From: DATGMB01 sp035293845 | Lineage (GTDB): Bacteria > Acidobacteriota > Terriglobia > Bryobacterales > Bryobacteraceae | Direction of reading: 5' to 3' | DNA length: 30,114 nucleotides | Assembly: GCA_035293845.1 (NCBI GenBank) | Contig: DATGMB010000008.1 | Span: 1 to 30,114, forward strand | Shown: piece after piece, positions 23,822-30,114 of the stretch | Layout of the letters: each line of letters opens with the position of its first letter | How positions within the stretch are numbered: position 1 is the stretch's first letter | Program-made: the position numbers and the translations under genes | Notes under the pieces: generated by a model | The model's input: the letters and a program-made list of their open reading frames with translations, nothing else | The model's database searches: none | What the model was told of the DNA's origin: nothing

Positions 23822-23960
23822 GGGGCCGCTCCTGCTTCGGGGCCGCTCCTGCTTCGGGGCCGCTCCTGCTTCGGGGCCGCTCCCGCTTCGGGGCCGCTCC
23901 TGCTTCGGGGCCGCTCCCGCTTCGGGGCCGCTCTCGCTTCGGCGGGGCCGCTCCCGCTTC
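23822..23960. repeat. 17-bp tandem repeat, eight copies
   Basis: The unit is GGGGCCGCTCCTGCTTC. Seven copies run head to tail from 23822 to 23940. An extra GGC (23941-23943) and an eighth copy follow (23944-23960). Copies differ mainly at one site (CTCCTG, CTCCCG or CTCTCG). A truncated unit (GGGGCTTC) precedes the array at 23814. The period is not a multiple of three and the unit has no stop in any frame, so a 17-residue repeat peptide could be read in every phase on either strand, which explains the spurious open frames here. It is a minisatellite-like, slippage-prone locus. Confidence 0.92.
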
Positions 23961-24119
23961 GACCCGGACTGTACCACGGCGGGCTGGAGAAGCCGGCTGC
24001 TGGCGGCCGGACGGGTTCTTGTAAGTGGAACGAGGGAAAGGGCCGTGCGGAGTCAAAATATTTTCCGATATGGTGTGAATGCGAGTCCCCCTTCTCCTGG
24101 CTCGCCCAATGCCGCCTGC

Positions 24120-24125
24120 TATAAT
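24120..24125 (+). promoter_or_regulatory. Candidate -10 box for the nuclease-like gene
   Basis: A perfect TATAAT ends 9 bases before the ATG at 24135. CTGGCT at 24097-24102 sits 17 bases upstream as a weak -35. No Shine-Dalgarno lies between, so the transcript may be leaderless or nearly so. Confidence 0.5.
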
Positions 24126-24134
24126 CCGGGTTCC

Positions 24135-25640
24135 ATGCGCCCGTCATCCCGCGCGTCCGGCCGCAGCGCCGGGGAGAATCGCGCGGCGATCGAAGAATTC
24201 CTCCGCAACTGCCGCCGGCCCGCGCTGCTCGAACCGGGCGAGGAACTGCTGCCGCTGACGGGAGAAAATTTCGCGCTTGGCCTGCAAAGCAGCCGCCTGC
24301 TGCTGCAAGCATGGGATCAGACGCGGAATCTGACGAGGCGCGTCGTGGAGGTTCGCGCCGTCACACCCGGCCGGCTGGAGCTCGCGGTGGAACGGTTCGC
24401 CAAGCGCCAGGGGCCGCTCTTCCTGCTCGATCTCGAACGCCCCGCCGGCGCGGGCCTCAGCCGCCGCAGCGCGCGGCTGGTCTTCCGCGAGCGCTTCCGG
24501 CTCTTCCTGCGCCGCCAATTCGCCGAGTGGAACCTGGTGGAGCTCAGCGCCGAGCCCAACCTGGAGTTCAGCCTCTCGCCCTCCTTCCCGCGCGCTTTCC
24601 TGCGCTACGGCCAGCACGGGTGGGCGGCCATCGCCTGCCCGCCGGAGGGCGACGCCGCGGGCGTGCTTTCCTTCGGCCTGATCTGGCTCGATTATCTCCG
24701 CGCGCGCGAGCCGCGCATCGCCGTCGAGGGCCTCGCGGTATACGTGCCGGAAGGCCGGGAACGCGCCGCGGCGTTGCGCCTCCTGTGTCTCGATCCCACG
24801 GCCGCCCGTTTCGAGCTGTTCCGCTACTCCGAAGAGGATTTCGTCACCGGCTGCGATCCGCGGGACCACGGCAACCTCGATACGCACCTCGACCGCTGCC
24901 GGCGCCCCGAGCCCAACCATTTCCCGGAAGCATGGCGCGCGCTCGCCGCGCTGCCGGGCGTGGAGCAGATTCTGAAGCACGACGGCCGCGCCAGCCTGCG
25001 GGTCCGCGGCATCGAGTTCGCCGAAGTTGCGGCGGGCGAGCTATCCTTCGGTCTGGCCGAACGGCGAGCGGCGCAGCCCTACGATCTCGCTGAGATCGAG
25101 CGCCTGGCGGCCGAGATCGGCCGTTTCCGCTCGCCCGATGCCGCCGACCGCGATCATCCGCTCTTCCGCCAATCGCCCGAAGCGTGGCTCGAATCGCAGG
25201 CGCGGGCGGAGATCGAGCAGATCGACGCCGCGCTCCTTCCGTCGCCCATCTACGGACAGGTCCCCGCTTTCGCGGCCGGCGAGCGCGGTGTCATCGACCT
25301 GCTCGCGGTGGACCGCACCGGCCGTCTCGCCGTCATCGAGCTCAAGGCCAGCGCCGATCTGCACCTGCCGCTGCAGGCGCTCGATTACTGGGTACGGGTG
25401 AAATGGCACCTCGACCGCGGCGAGTTCACGGCCAACGGCTATTTTCCCGGCATCGAGCTGCGCCGCGACCCGCCGCGCCTGCTGCTGGTCTCTCCGGCAC
25501 TGGAATTTCATCCGTCCACGGAGGCGCTTTTGAGCTTTTTCTCACCCGCCATCGAGGTGGAGCGAATCGGCGTCGGGGTAGAATGGCGTAAGGGACTGCA
25601 CGTCATGTTCCGCCTCTCCGGCGCGCAGCCGCCACAGTAA
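24135..25640 (+). CDS. Unrecognised protein with C-terminal PD-(D/E)XK-like nuclease signature
   Basis: 501 residues from the ATG at 24135; the frame is open upstream only because of the 17-bp array. Residues 1-310 are not recognised. They include an Arg-rich helical part (SRRSARLVFRERFRLFLRR), WNLVELSAEPNLEFSLSPSF and an acidic/His stretch (CDPRDHGNLDTHLDRC). From about 370 the sequence looks like a restriction-endonuclease-fold core: an ESQARAEIEQID helix, then D388 in GVIDLLAVD, then E402-L-K404 in LAVIELKA, then LQALDYWVRVKWHL. D-x13-E-x-K followed by a Q/Y helix is the PD-(D/E)XK pattern, close in style to NucS/EndoMS and RecB-like domains. DNA or RNA cleavage is therefore plausible but unproven. 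A DUF697-like gene starts 13 bp downstream. No known defence partner is adjacent. Confidence 0.8.
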   Translation: MRPSSRASGRSAGENRAAIEEFLRNCRRPALLEPGEELLPLTGENFALGLQSSRLLLQAWDQTRNLTRRVVEVRAVTPGRLELAVERFAKRQGPLFLLDLERPAGAGLSRRSARLVFRERFRLFLRRQFAEWNLVELSAEPNLEFSLSPSFPRAFLRYGQHGWAAIACPPEGDAAGVLSFGLIWLDYLRAREPRIAVEGLAVYVPEGRERAAALRLLCLDPTAARFELFRYSEEDFVTGCDPRDHGNLDTHLDRCRRPEPNHFPEAWRALAALPGVEQILKHDGRASLRVRGIEFAEVAAGELSFGLAERRAAQPYDLAEIERLAAEIGRFRSPDAADRDHPLFRQSPEAWLESQARAEIEQIDAALLPSPIYGQVPAFAAGERGVIDLLAVDRTGRLAVIELKASADLHLPLQALDYWVRVKWHLDRGEFTANGYFPGIELRRDPPRLLLVSPALEFHPSTEALLSFFSPAIEVERIGVGVEWRKGLHVMFRLSGAQPPQ

Positions 25641-25653
25641 TCATTCCATCGAT

Positions 25654-26502
25654 ATGCTCAAAGCATTGAAGCAGGCTCGCGCCGCCCTCGGGCTGCTGAA
25701 ACCCGAGGAGATGCGGCAGCTTGCCGCGCAGGATGTCCACATCGGTCTGGTGGCCTCGACGGATGCCGGCTACCGGCGCCTGGAGGAGTTTCTGGTGCCG
25801 GGCGACCTCCCCGGCGCCGTGCGTTTCGAATGCCTGCGCCGCGTGCACCGCGCGAGCGATTCCGAGGTGCCGTCCAAGGTCGATTTCGTGATCTACGAGC
25901 CCGGCGTGCGGCCGCACGAGGGGTCGTTCGCGCTCGATCCGCACGCGCCCGCCGAGACGGCCGAGGCGATCATCGAGGCCCACCGGGATCTCTCGCTGGC
26001 CCTGGCCCGCCATTTTCCGGGATTCCGCCCGGCGGTGGTGGAGACGACGATCCGGAATATCGCGCGCGAGAACGCCCTGTTTGCCATCGCCGCGGCGCTT
26101 CCGAACGTCGTCCCGAGCCTCATCGAGCTGCCGTGGGCGTTCGGCGAATTCGCTTCCGATACCTTTTTCCTGACCGCCAACCAGGTGCGGATGTCCTTCC
26201 TGATCGCGGCGGCTTGCGGCCGCGAAGTGGGGTTCACGAATCAGAAGGCGGCGATCGGCACCATCGTCGCGGCGGCATTCGGCTGGCGCGCGCTGGCTCG
26301 CGAGCTGGCGGGCAAGATCCCGCTCGGCGGCGGCCTGATTCCCAAAGGCGCAATCGCGTTTGCCGGCACGTATGCCGTGGGGAAAGGCCTGGAGCGCGCC
26401 TTCGCCAACCAGCCGCTCACCGACGAGCAGCGCCGGACCATTTACGACCAGGCTTACCAGCAGGGGATCGAAGTCGCTAAAGCGCTGCGGAAGCAGGCCT
26501 AA
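25654..26502 (+). CDS. DUF697/YcjF-like protein
   Basis: 282 residues. The first 130 residues are soluble and charged (RAALGLLKPEEMRQLAAQDVHIGLV, KVDFVIYEPGVRPHE). The rest is weakly hydrophobic and Ala/Gly-rich: NALFAIAAALPNVVPSLIELPWAFGEFASDTFFLT, NQVRMSFLIAAACGREVGF, and LIPKGAIAFAGTYAVGKGLERAF. This resembles DUF697 (YcjF-like) membrane-associated proteins, which often end in a G-x-G-x-x-AFAGT-x-A-x-G-x-x stretch. The YcjF pattern usually goes with a GTPase partner (YcjX), which is absent here. It lies 13 bp after the nuclease-like gene and 71 bp before the next, so it is probably in one operon with the former. Function is unknown and the family call is by pattern only. Confidence 0.7.
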   Translation: MLKALKQARAALGLLKPEEMRQLAAQDVHIGLVASTDAGYRRLEEFLVPGDLPGAVRFECLRRVHRASDSEVPSKVDFVIYEPGVRPHEGSFALDPHAPAETAEAIIEAHRDLSLALARHFPGFRPAVVETTIRNIARENALFAIAAALPNVVPSLIELPWAFGEFASDTFFLTANQVRMSFLIAAACGREVGFTNQKAAIGTIVAAAFGWRALARELAGKIPLGGGLIPKGAIAFAGTYAVGKGLERAFANQPLTDEQRRTIYDQAYQQGIEVAKALRKQA

Positions 26503-26573
26503 GCGGCGGGCAGCAGGCGGCATTAAACCAAACCGGTCCCCGATGCGTCGTATCATCTAGGACAGGAGGAAGC

Positions 26574-27404
26574 ATGCGACTGTTGCACGCCACACTGATT
26601 CTCGCGGTAACATCCGCCGTGTTTGCCGATACCGTCACGCTCAAAAGCGGGCGGGTCATCGAGGGAACCTACCTGGGCGGATCTCCGCGGCAGGTGCGGA
26701 TCGAAGTCGGCGACCAGATCCGGAACATCGACGTGGCCGATATTGCCCGCATCGAATTCGGCACGGCCGCAGCGCCCGCGCCGAGGGACGACGACCGGCC
26801 TGAAATGCGCCGCCGCGAGGAGCCGCCGATGCCGCCGGATCAGCCGCCTGCGCCTCCGGTAGCGCCGGCCCCGCCGCCGGCCGCGGCCGGTGAGCTCGGC
26901 GTCACGCTGCCCGCCGGCACGAATCTCGTGATCCGCATGATCGACGGCGTCGATTCCGAGACGGCACGGCCCGGACAGACGTTCGCCGGCAGCCTCGACG
27001 AGCCGGTCCGCGACTCCTCGGGCGGCGAGCTGATCCCGCGCGGCGCCGACGTGGTGTTGAAGCTGGTCGACGCGCACCAGTCCGGCACGTTCACCGGCCG
27101 GGCCGAGCTCGCGCTGAACCTGCAATCGATCCGGGTCAACGGCCGCATGGTGGACATCAACACCCAGAGCGTCACCCGCACCAGCGATTCGCGCGGCCAA
27201 TCCACCGCCAAGCGCGGCGCCATCGGCGCGGTGGGAGGCGCGGTGCTCGGCGGCATTCTGGGCGGCGGCAAGGGCGCGGCAGCCGGCGCGGGCATCGGCG
27301 CTGGAGCCGGAGCCGGCAGCGAGGCCGTGACCAAGGGCCCGCGCGTGCGCATCCCCTCGGAGACGCGGCTCACGTTTGTCCTCGATACGCCTGTGCGGTT
27401 ATGA
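26574..27404 (+). CDS. Secreted protein with Sm-like N-terminal domain and glycine-zipper C-terminus
   Basis: 276 residues. The signal peptide is residues 1 to about 18 (MRLLHATLILAVTSAVFA). Residues 19-63 look like a small Sm/SH3-like beta barrel (DTVTLKSGRVIEGTYLGG, IRNIDVADIARIEF). A Pro-rich linker spans about 66-105. A beta-rich domain follows at about 107-210 (TLPAGTNLVIRMIDGVDSE, GQTFAGSLDEPV). A glycine-zipper stretch lies at about 217-250 (AIGAVGGAVLGGILGGGKG), and the ending is PSETRLTFVLDTPV. Proteins of this shape are common in Acidobacteria; the zipper suggests outer-membrane or lipid association. The start is well supported by GGAGGA five bases upstream, the clearest Shine-Dalgarno of this region, and a TATCAT at about 26552. 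The role is unknown. Confidence 0.85.
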   Translation: MRLLHATLILAVTSAVFADTVTLKSGRVIEGTYLGGSPRQVRIEVGDQIRNIDVADIARIEFGTAAAPAPRDDDRPEMRRREEPPMPPDQPPAPPVAPAPPPAAAGELGVTLPAGTNLVIRMIDGVDSETARPGQTFAGSLDEPVRDSSGGELIPRGADVVLKLVDAHQSGTFTGRAELALNLQSIRVNGRMVDINTQSVTRTSDSRGQSTAKRGAIGAVGGAVLGGILGGGKGAAAGAGIGAGAGAGSEAVTKGPRVRIPSETRLTFVLDTPVRL

Positions 27405-27405
27405 T
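27400..27405 (+). promoter_or_regulatory. Candidate -10 box overlapping the end of the glycine-zipper gene
   Basis: TATGAT spans the stop codon of the preceding gene and ends 5 bases before the TTG start of the SDR gene. It would give a leaderless or near-leaderless SDR transcript. Confidence 0.35.
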
Positions 27406-27410
27406 GGGCG

Positions 27411-28151
27411 TTGCCCCAAAATCCTAGCGCAATCGTCACCGGCGCGAGCCGCGGGATCGGCCGCGCCATCGCCCTTGAACTCTCCCGGACGCACCAGGTC
27501 CTCGCCACCTACCGCGGCAGCCACGACGCGGCCGAGGATCTGCGCGCGCGCACCGGCTGCGAGATCTTCCGCTGCGATATCGCCTGCCCCGAAGACCGCG
27601 CGGAGCTCCTCCGCTTTGCCCGGCAGCGCTTCGGCCGGCTGGACCTGCTGGTCAACAATGCCGGCATCGCCCCGCGCGAGCGCCGCGACCTGCTGGAAGC
27701 GACCGAGGAGAGCTTCGACGAGCTGATCGCCACCAATCTCAAAGGCCCGCACTTCCTGACCCAGCAGGCGGCGCGCTGGATGGCCGAAGCCGGCGACGGG
27801 CGCATTGTCTTCGTGACTTCGATTTCCGCTTACACCGCTTCCGTCAACCGTGGCGAGTATTGCATCTCCAAGGCCGGACTCAGCATGTCCGCGGCGCTCT
27901 ACGCCCAGCGGATGGCCGGCTGCGGCGTGAAGGTCTTCGAGATCCGGCCCGGCATTATCCGCACGGACATGATTGCCCGCGTGGAGCAGGTCTACGAGGA
28001 GAAGATCGCCGGCGGCCTGCTGCCGCAGCGGCGGATGGGTGAGGGCTCGGACGTCGCCAAGGCCGTCCGCGCCATTGCCGACGGTCTGCTCGATTATTGC
28101 GCCGGCCAGGTGCTCGATGTGGACGGCGGATTTCATCTGCGCAGTCTTTAG
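27411..28151 (+). CDS. SDR-family oxidoreductase, FabG-like (3-oxoacyl-ACP reductase type)
   Basis: 246 residues, the classical SDR length. The only possible start in this frame is the TTG at 27411, because a stop lies 7 bases before it and the next Met is well inside the fold. The Rossmann motif T10-G-A-S-R-G-I-G17, NNAG at about residue 83, and the triad S137 / Y150-x3-K154 (EYCISKAG) are all present. The C-terminus has IRPGIIRTDM and the GQVLDVDGGF ending typical of FabG and sugar-alcohol dehydrogenases. It reduces a keto group or oxidises an alcohol with NAD(P)(H); an Arg after the first Gly motif (TYRG) leans to NADPH. The substrate is unknown. It starts 6 bases after the preceding stop. 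Confidence 0.92.
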   Translation: MPQNPSAIVTGASRGIGRAIALELSRTHQVLATYRGSHDAAEDLRARTGCEIFRCDIACPEDRAELLRFARQRFGRLDLLVNNAGIAPRERRDLLEATEESFDELIATNLKGPHFLTQQAARWMAEAGDGRIVFVTSISAYTASVNRGEYCISKAGLSMSAALYAQRMAGCGVKVFEIRPGIIRTDMIARVEQVYEEKIAGGLLPQRRMGEGSDVAKAVRAIADGLLDYCAGQVLDVDGGFHLRSL

Positions 28152-28188
28152 TTAGCGCGCGCCGTACCGCGCTCGCGTCAAATCCGGG

Positions 28189-28446
28189 CTAAGCGCCGGC
28201 GCGCCCGGAAGGCTCGTTGTCCGGCTCACTGGGCTGGCGCCGCCGCGACTCCCAATAGCGCTTCATGCGCTCGGAGACTTCCTGGCGCTCTTTCGGGCTC
28301 ATGGACTTTCGCCCGCGCCGCCGGGTCGGCTTCGATATCTCCGGCGGTTCGCCGGCCGTTCGTTGCAGCTCTTCAAGGGAAGCGATGACGCGCTCCAGCT
28401 TCTCCTTTTCCGCGTACAACTCCTGAATGGCTTTGTAGAGATCCAT
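28189..28446 (-). CDS. Small basic coiled-coil protein, unknown function
   Basis: 85 residues from the ATG at 28446; the longer frame to 28494 reads through a hairpin and is less likely. Residues 1-30 form a short coiled coil (AIQELYAEKEKLERVIASLEEL). A Pro-rich hinge follows, then a strongly basic patch (RRRGRKSMSPKERQEVSERM) resembling an AT-hook-like RGR element, and a charged tail. The layout, with coiled-coil dimeriser plus RGR-type basic region, recalls small nucleoid-associated proteins, but I do not recognise a family. No Shine-Dalgarno is visible. It lies 74 bp after tatC in the same direction, with a hairpin between them, so it may be expressed separately. Confidence 0.7.
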   Translation of the reverse strand: MDLYKAIQELYAEKEKLERVIASLEELQRTAGEPPEISKPTRRRGRKSMSPKERQEVSERMKRYWESRRRQPSEPDNEPSGRAGA

Positions 28447-28462
28447 CGCGTTAATGAACAAG

Positions 28463-28496
28463 AGGTGACCGCCGCGCGCGCAAGGAGCGGTCACCT
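28463..28496 (-). terminator. Hairpin after tatC, possible terminator or attenuator
   Basis: AGGTGACCGC and GCGGTCACCT are perfect 10-bp arms around 14 bases, 25 bases past the tatC stop and just before the small basic gene. On the minus strand the downstream side reads CTCTTGTTC, a poor T tract, so termination may be partial. Confidence 0.5.
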
Positions 28497-28520
28497 GATG
28501 TTACATCGCATCGGCCTGCT

Positions 28521-29555
28521 TCAATGCATCAGGAAGGGCCATTTTGGTACCACGTGGTAGCCATACTTCGTAATGGCAAGGTATAACGCCGCACCTAGCA
28601 GAAGTAGTACCCCAAGACTAATGCAAATTACCGTTGTCCATGGGAATCTCCTGTTTTCTCTATGCAGTACCAGCAGGTAGCTCGCGAAAATGCCAACGTA
28701 AAAAAGCAGACACATGGGCGTCGCGAAGAGCATGAGGTTGAAGACATCCGGTGTCGGCGTAACGATGGCGGCAATGATGAAGATCGCCAGGATCGCATAG
28801 CGGCTGTGGCGCAGCAGGAACATGGGGCTGGCGAGACGCAGGAGGGTGAGGAAGAAAATGATGACGGGCATCTCGAAGACGAGCCCGACACCCAGCATCA
28901 CGTTCACGAAGAGGTCGAAATATTCCGTGATGGTGACCATCGGTACTACGCCGACGCCCTGCCCAATGCCCAGCAGGAAGGTGAGGCCGTAGCGGAAGAT
29001 CACGAAATAGGCGAAGGCGCCGCCGAGGATGAACAGCCCGGCTGAGCAGAGAATGAAGGGCGCGGCCCAGCGGCGCTCGCGCCGGTACAGTCCCGGCGAA
29101 ATAAAGGCCCAAACCTGGTACAGAATCCACGGCGATGAGATGAAAATCGCGCACACGAACGGCATCTTGAACCAGATGACGTTGAATTGTTCCATCGGCG
29201 TGGTCGCGACCAGCTCAGGTTTATAGTGGAGCGTCGTCAGCGCTTCCGTTGCCGGCTGCCGGATGATGTTCCACAGCGGATAACAGAACGACAGGCTTGC
29301 CACCGCGGCGACGATCACGCCCGCAATCATCTTCAGGATGCGCGAGCGCAGCTCTTCCAGGTGCTCCATGAACGACATGCGGAGCATGCCGTCCTCTTCG
29401 TCATCGTCGCCGCCGCCCGGAGGCGGGGGCGGAGGCGGTGGAACCTGGGCGCCTCCCAGCCGCTGGCGGACCTTTTCGAGCGCGCCCGCGGCGGTGGGCA
29501 GTAATCTGCCGGCGCCGGGAGCGGCTGCTCCCGGCTGCCCTTCCAATGAACTCAT
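28521..29555 (-). CDS. tatC: Twin-arginine translocase subunit TatC
   Basis: 344 residues. TatC is the multispanning receptor of the Tat pathway, which binds twin-arginine signal peptides and exports folded proteins. From residue 61 it is a standard TatC: SFMEHLEELRSRI, six membrane segments, SPWILYQVWAFISPGLYRRE, and the conserved GVGLVFEMPV and ATPTP-like IVTPTPDVFN region. Residues 1-60 are an added cytoplasmic extension: an Ala/Gly-rich helix, a run of eight prolines (39-46), GGG and an acidic patch (D50-D55). The extension reads in frame and the start is 3 bp after the tatA/B stop, so it appears genuine, though a start at Met57 or Met60 would give a normal-length protein. Confidence 0.95.
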   Translation of the reverse strand: MSSLEGQPGAAAPGAGRLLPTAAGALEKVRQRLGGAQVPPPPPPPPGGGDDDEEDGMLRMSFMEHLEELRSRILKMIAGVIVAAVASLSFCYPLWNIIRQPATEALTTLHYKPELVATTPMEQFNVIWFKMPFVCAIFISSPWILYQVWAFISPGLYRRERRWAAPFILCSAGLFILGGAFAYFVIFRYGLTFLLGIGQGVGVVPMVTITEYFDLFVNVMLGVGLVFEMPVIIFFLTLLRLASPMFLLRHSRYAILAIFIIAAIVTPTPDVFNLMLFATPMCLLFYVGIFASYLLVLHRENRRFPWTTVICISLGVLLLLGAALYLAITKYGYHVVPKWPFLMH

Positions 29556-29558
29556 GCG

Positions 29559-30068
29559 TTACGCTTTGTGCTCAGTCGCCGCCGGAGCGGGCGCGGCGTG
29601 GCCGTTCCCCGCCGCTTCGAGACCGCTCGCAGGATTCGTTCCTTCCGAGTGCGGATTCGTTGCGGGGTGGAGAACCGCGGCCGTTTCTTCTGCCGGTGCA
29701 GCGGCTGATGGTGACTCGGCGCCCTCAGTTGCGGATGCGCCTGCTGTAGTTGGGGTGGTAGCAGCGGAATCGTAGGGCTCGGAGCCGTAAGTGCCCTCGT
29801 AGTTACTGCCTTCGTACGACGAGTAATCGTAATTGTATGTGTCGTAATGGTACTCGCTCGTAATCTGCTTCAGCTCCTTGAGATCCGCGTCCTGCTCCAG
29901 GTTCTTCATTTCCCGGTCGATCGTAGCCTTCAGCTCGCTCTGCGCCCGGCGAAATTCGGTCATGGCTTTTCCCAGCGTGCGCCCGATCTTCGGCAATTCT
30001 TTGGGGCCGAAAAGGACCAGCGCCAGGACGAAGATGAACACCATCTCCGGCCATCCCAGCGAACCCAT
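29559..30068 (-). CDS. tatA: Sec-independent translocase TatA/TatB family protein with Tyr-rich tail
   Basis: 169 residues. The N-terminus is classical: a short membrane helix with Glu8 (PEMVFIFVLALVLFG), the FGPKELPKIGR hinge, then an amphipathic helix (TLGKAMTEFRRAQSELKATID). Long length and the helix sequence lean to TatB, but many Acidobacteria have a single bifunctional protein, so TatA or TatB cannot be fixed. The tail is unusual: nine Tyr in residues 73-99 (YNYDYSSYEGSNYEGTYG), then an Ala/Thr/Pro/Glu-rich disordered end. A strong Shine-Dalgarno (GGGAGGA) lies 8 bases upstream and a TATCAT at about 30102-30107. It is followed after 3 bp by tatC, forming one operon. Confidence 0.93.
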   Translation of the reverse strand: MGSLGWPEMVFIFVLALVLFGPKELPKIGRTLGKAMTEFRRAQSELKATIDREMKNLEQDADLKELKQITSEYHYDTYNYDYSSYEGSNYEGTYGSEPYDSAATTPTTAGASATEGAESPSAAAPAEETAAVLHPATNPHSEGTNPASGLEAAGNGHAAPAPAATEHKA

Positions 30069-30101
30069 GCGTGCATTCCTCCCGTAAGGATATTCGTCAC
30101 T

Positions 30102-30107
30102 ATGATA
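30102..30107 (-). promoter_or_regulatory. Candidate -10 box of the tat operon
   Basis: The minus strand reads TATCAT, 33 bases before the tatA/B ATG, with a GGGAGGA ribosome-binding site at 30083-30077. The window ends before any -35 can be judged. Confidence 0.35.
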
Positions 30108-30114
30108 GCAGAGC

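Larger units (their letters stand above)
23676..24134. other. Gene-free stretch with inverted repeats and a 17-bp tandem array
   Basis: This 459-bp interval lies between the phosphoesterase and the nuclease-like gene. It contains two related palindromes (23726-23742 and 23791-23806), the tandem array at 23822-23960, and near its end a TATAAT. Open frames cross it on both strands because the repeat unit has no stop in any frame; none has a recognisable protein. An 80-residue frame from the ATG at 23782 to 24024 has a purine-rich leader but is mostly repeat, and I do not call it a gene. Confidence 0.7.

Noticed and set aside
23822..23960. CRISPR array
   Set aside because: Units are 17 bp head to tail without spacers, and no cas genes are present.
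23782..24024. 80-residue plus-strand frame with 17-residue repeats and a purine-rich leader
   Set aside because: Its protein is mostly the translated minisatellite, and GGAGGA abuts the ATG with no spacing. Kept only as a note.
22272..24056. 594-residue minus-strand frame across the phosphoesterase and the tandem array
   Set aside because: It is open because the 17-bp unit has no stops and lies antisense to two well-supported genes.
28154..28173. Terminator after the SDR gene (AGCGCG / CGCGCT)
   Set aside because: The stem is only 6 bp with an 8-base loop and no T tract, weak in such GC-rich DNA.

Overview
The window is about 30 kb of GC-rich bacterial chromosome with no rRNA, tRNA, CRISPR array or transposase that I can see. 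Several features point to Acidobacteriota, probably the Solibacter/Bryobacter branch. These are a secreted enzyme with the Solibacter-type C-terminal domain (TIGR03437), an Oar-like TonB-dependent receptor with an N-terminal carboxypeptidase-regulatory-like domain, a PadR regulator next to a fragment resembling the N-terminus of acidobacterial ADOP permeases, and weak or absent Shine-Dalgarno sites with -10 boxes set almost on the start codon. This placement is inference from gene families, not from a marker gene.

Layout. 1-3916 (minus): a TPR protein running off the left edge, preceded by and overlapping a zinc-finger / transmembrane / LamG-like protein. 4105-8239 (plus): an S9-peptidase-like protein that lacks its catalytic Ser and His, then a secreted clan GH-A-like glycosidase. 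8243-10509 (minus): copper export pair copZ-copA; a GNAT acetyltransferase diverges from it (10532-11308). 11316-12960 (minus): PadR regulator, ADOP-N-terminus-like small protein and CPBP protease, translationally coupled or nearly so. 13003-14847 (plus): an NfrB-like glycosyltransferase with a C-terminal MshEN (c-di-GMP-type) domain, sharing with padR an upstream region that carries a strong nested palindrome.

14851-19432 (minus) is the most system-like region. It reads XRE regulator - NfeD - flotillin - PspA - PH-domain membrane protein - dienelactone hydrolase, tightly packed, with a GC-rich palindrome in each of three successive spacers and paired 7-bp repeats at the regulator's own start. 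It looks like a self-regulated membrane-integrity module. 19627-23675 (plus): a TonB-dependent receptor overlapping by one base a secreted CPPED1-like metallophosphoesterase.

23676-24134 is the only gene-free stretch over 300 bp; it holds two related inverted repeats and an eight-copy 17-bp tandem repeat. 24135-28151 (plus): an unrecognised protein with a C-terminal PD-(D/E)XK-like nuclease signature, a DUF697-like protein, a secreted glycine-zipper protein and an SDR oxidoreductase. 28189-30068 (minus): tatA/B and tatC followed by a hairpin and a small basic coiled-coil protein. Gene ends are very compact: two convergent pairs stop only 3 bp apart.
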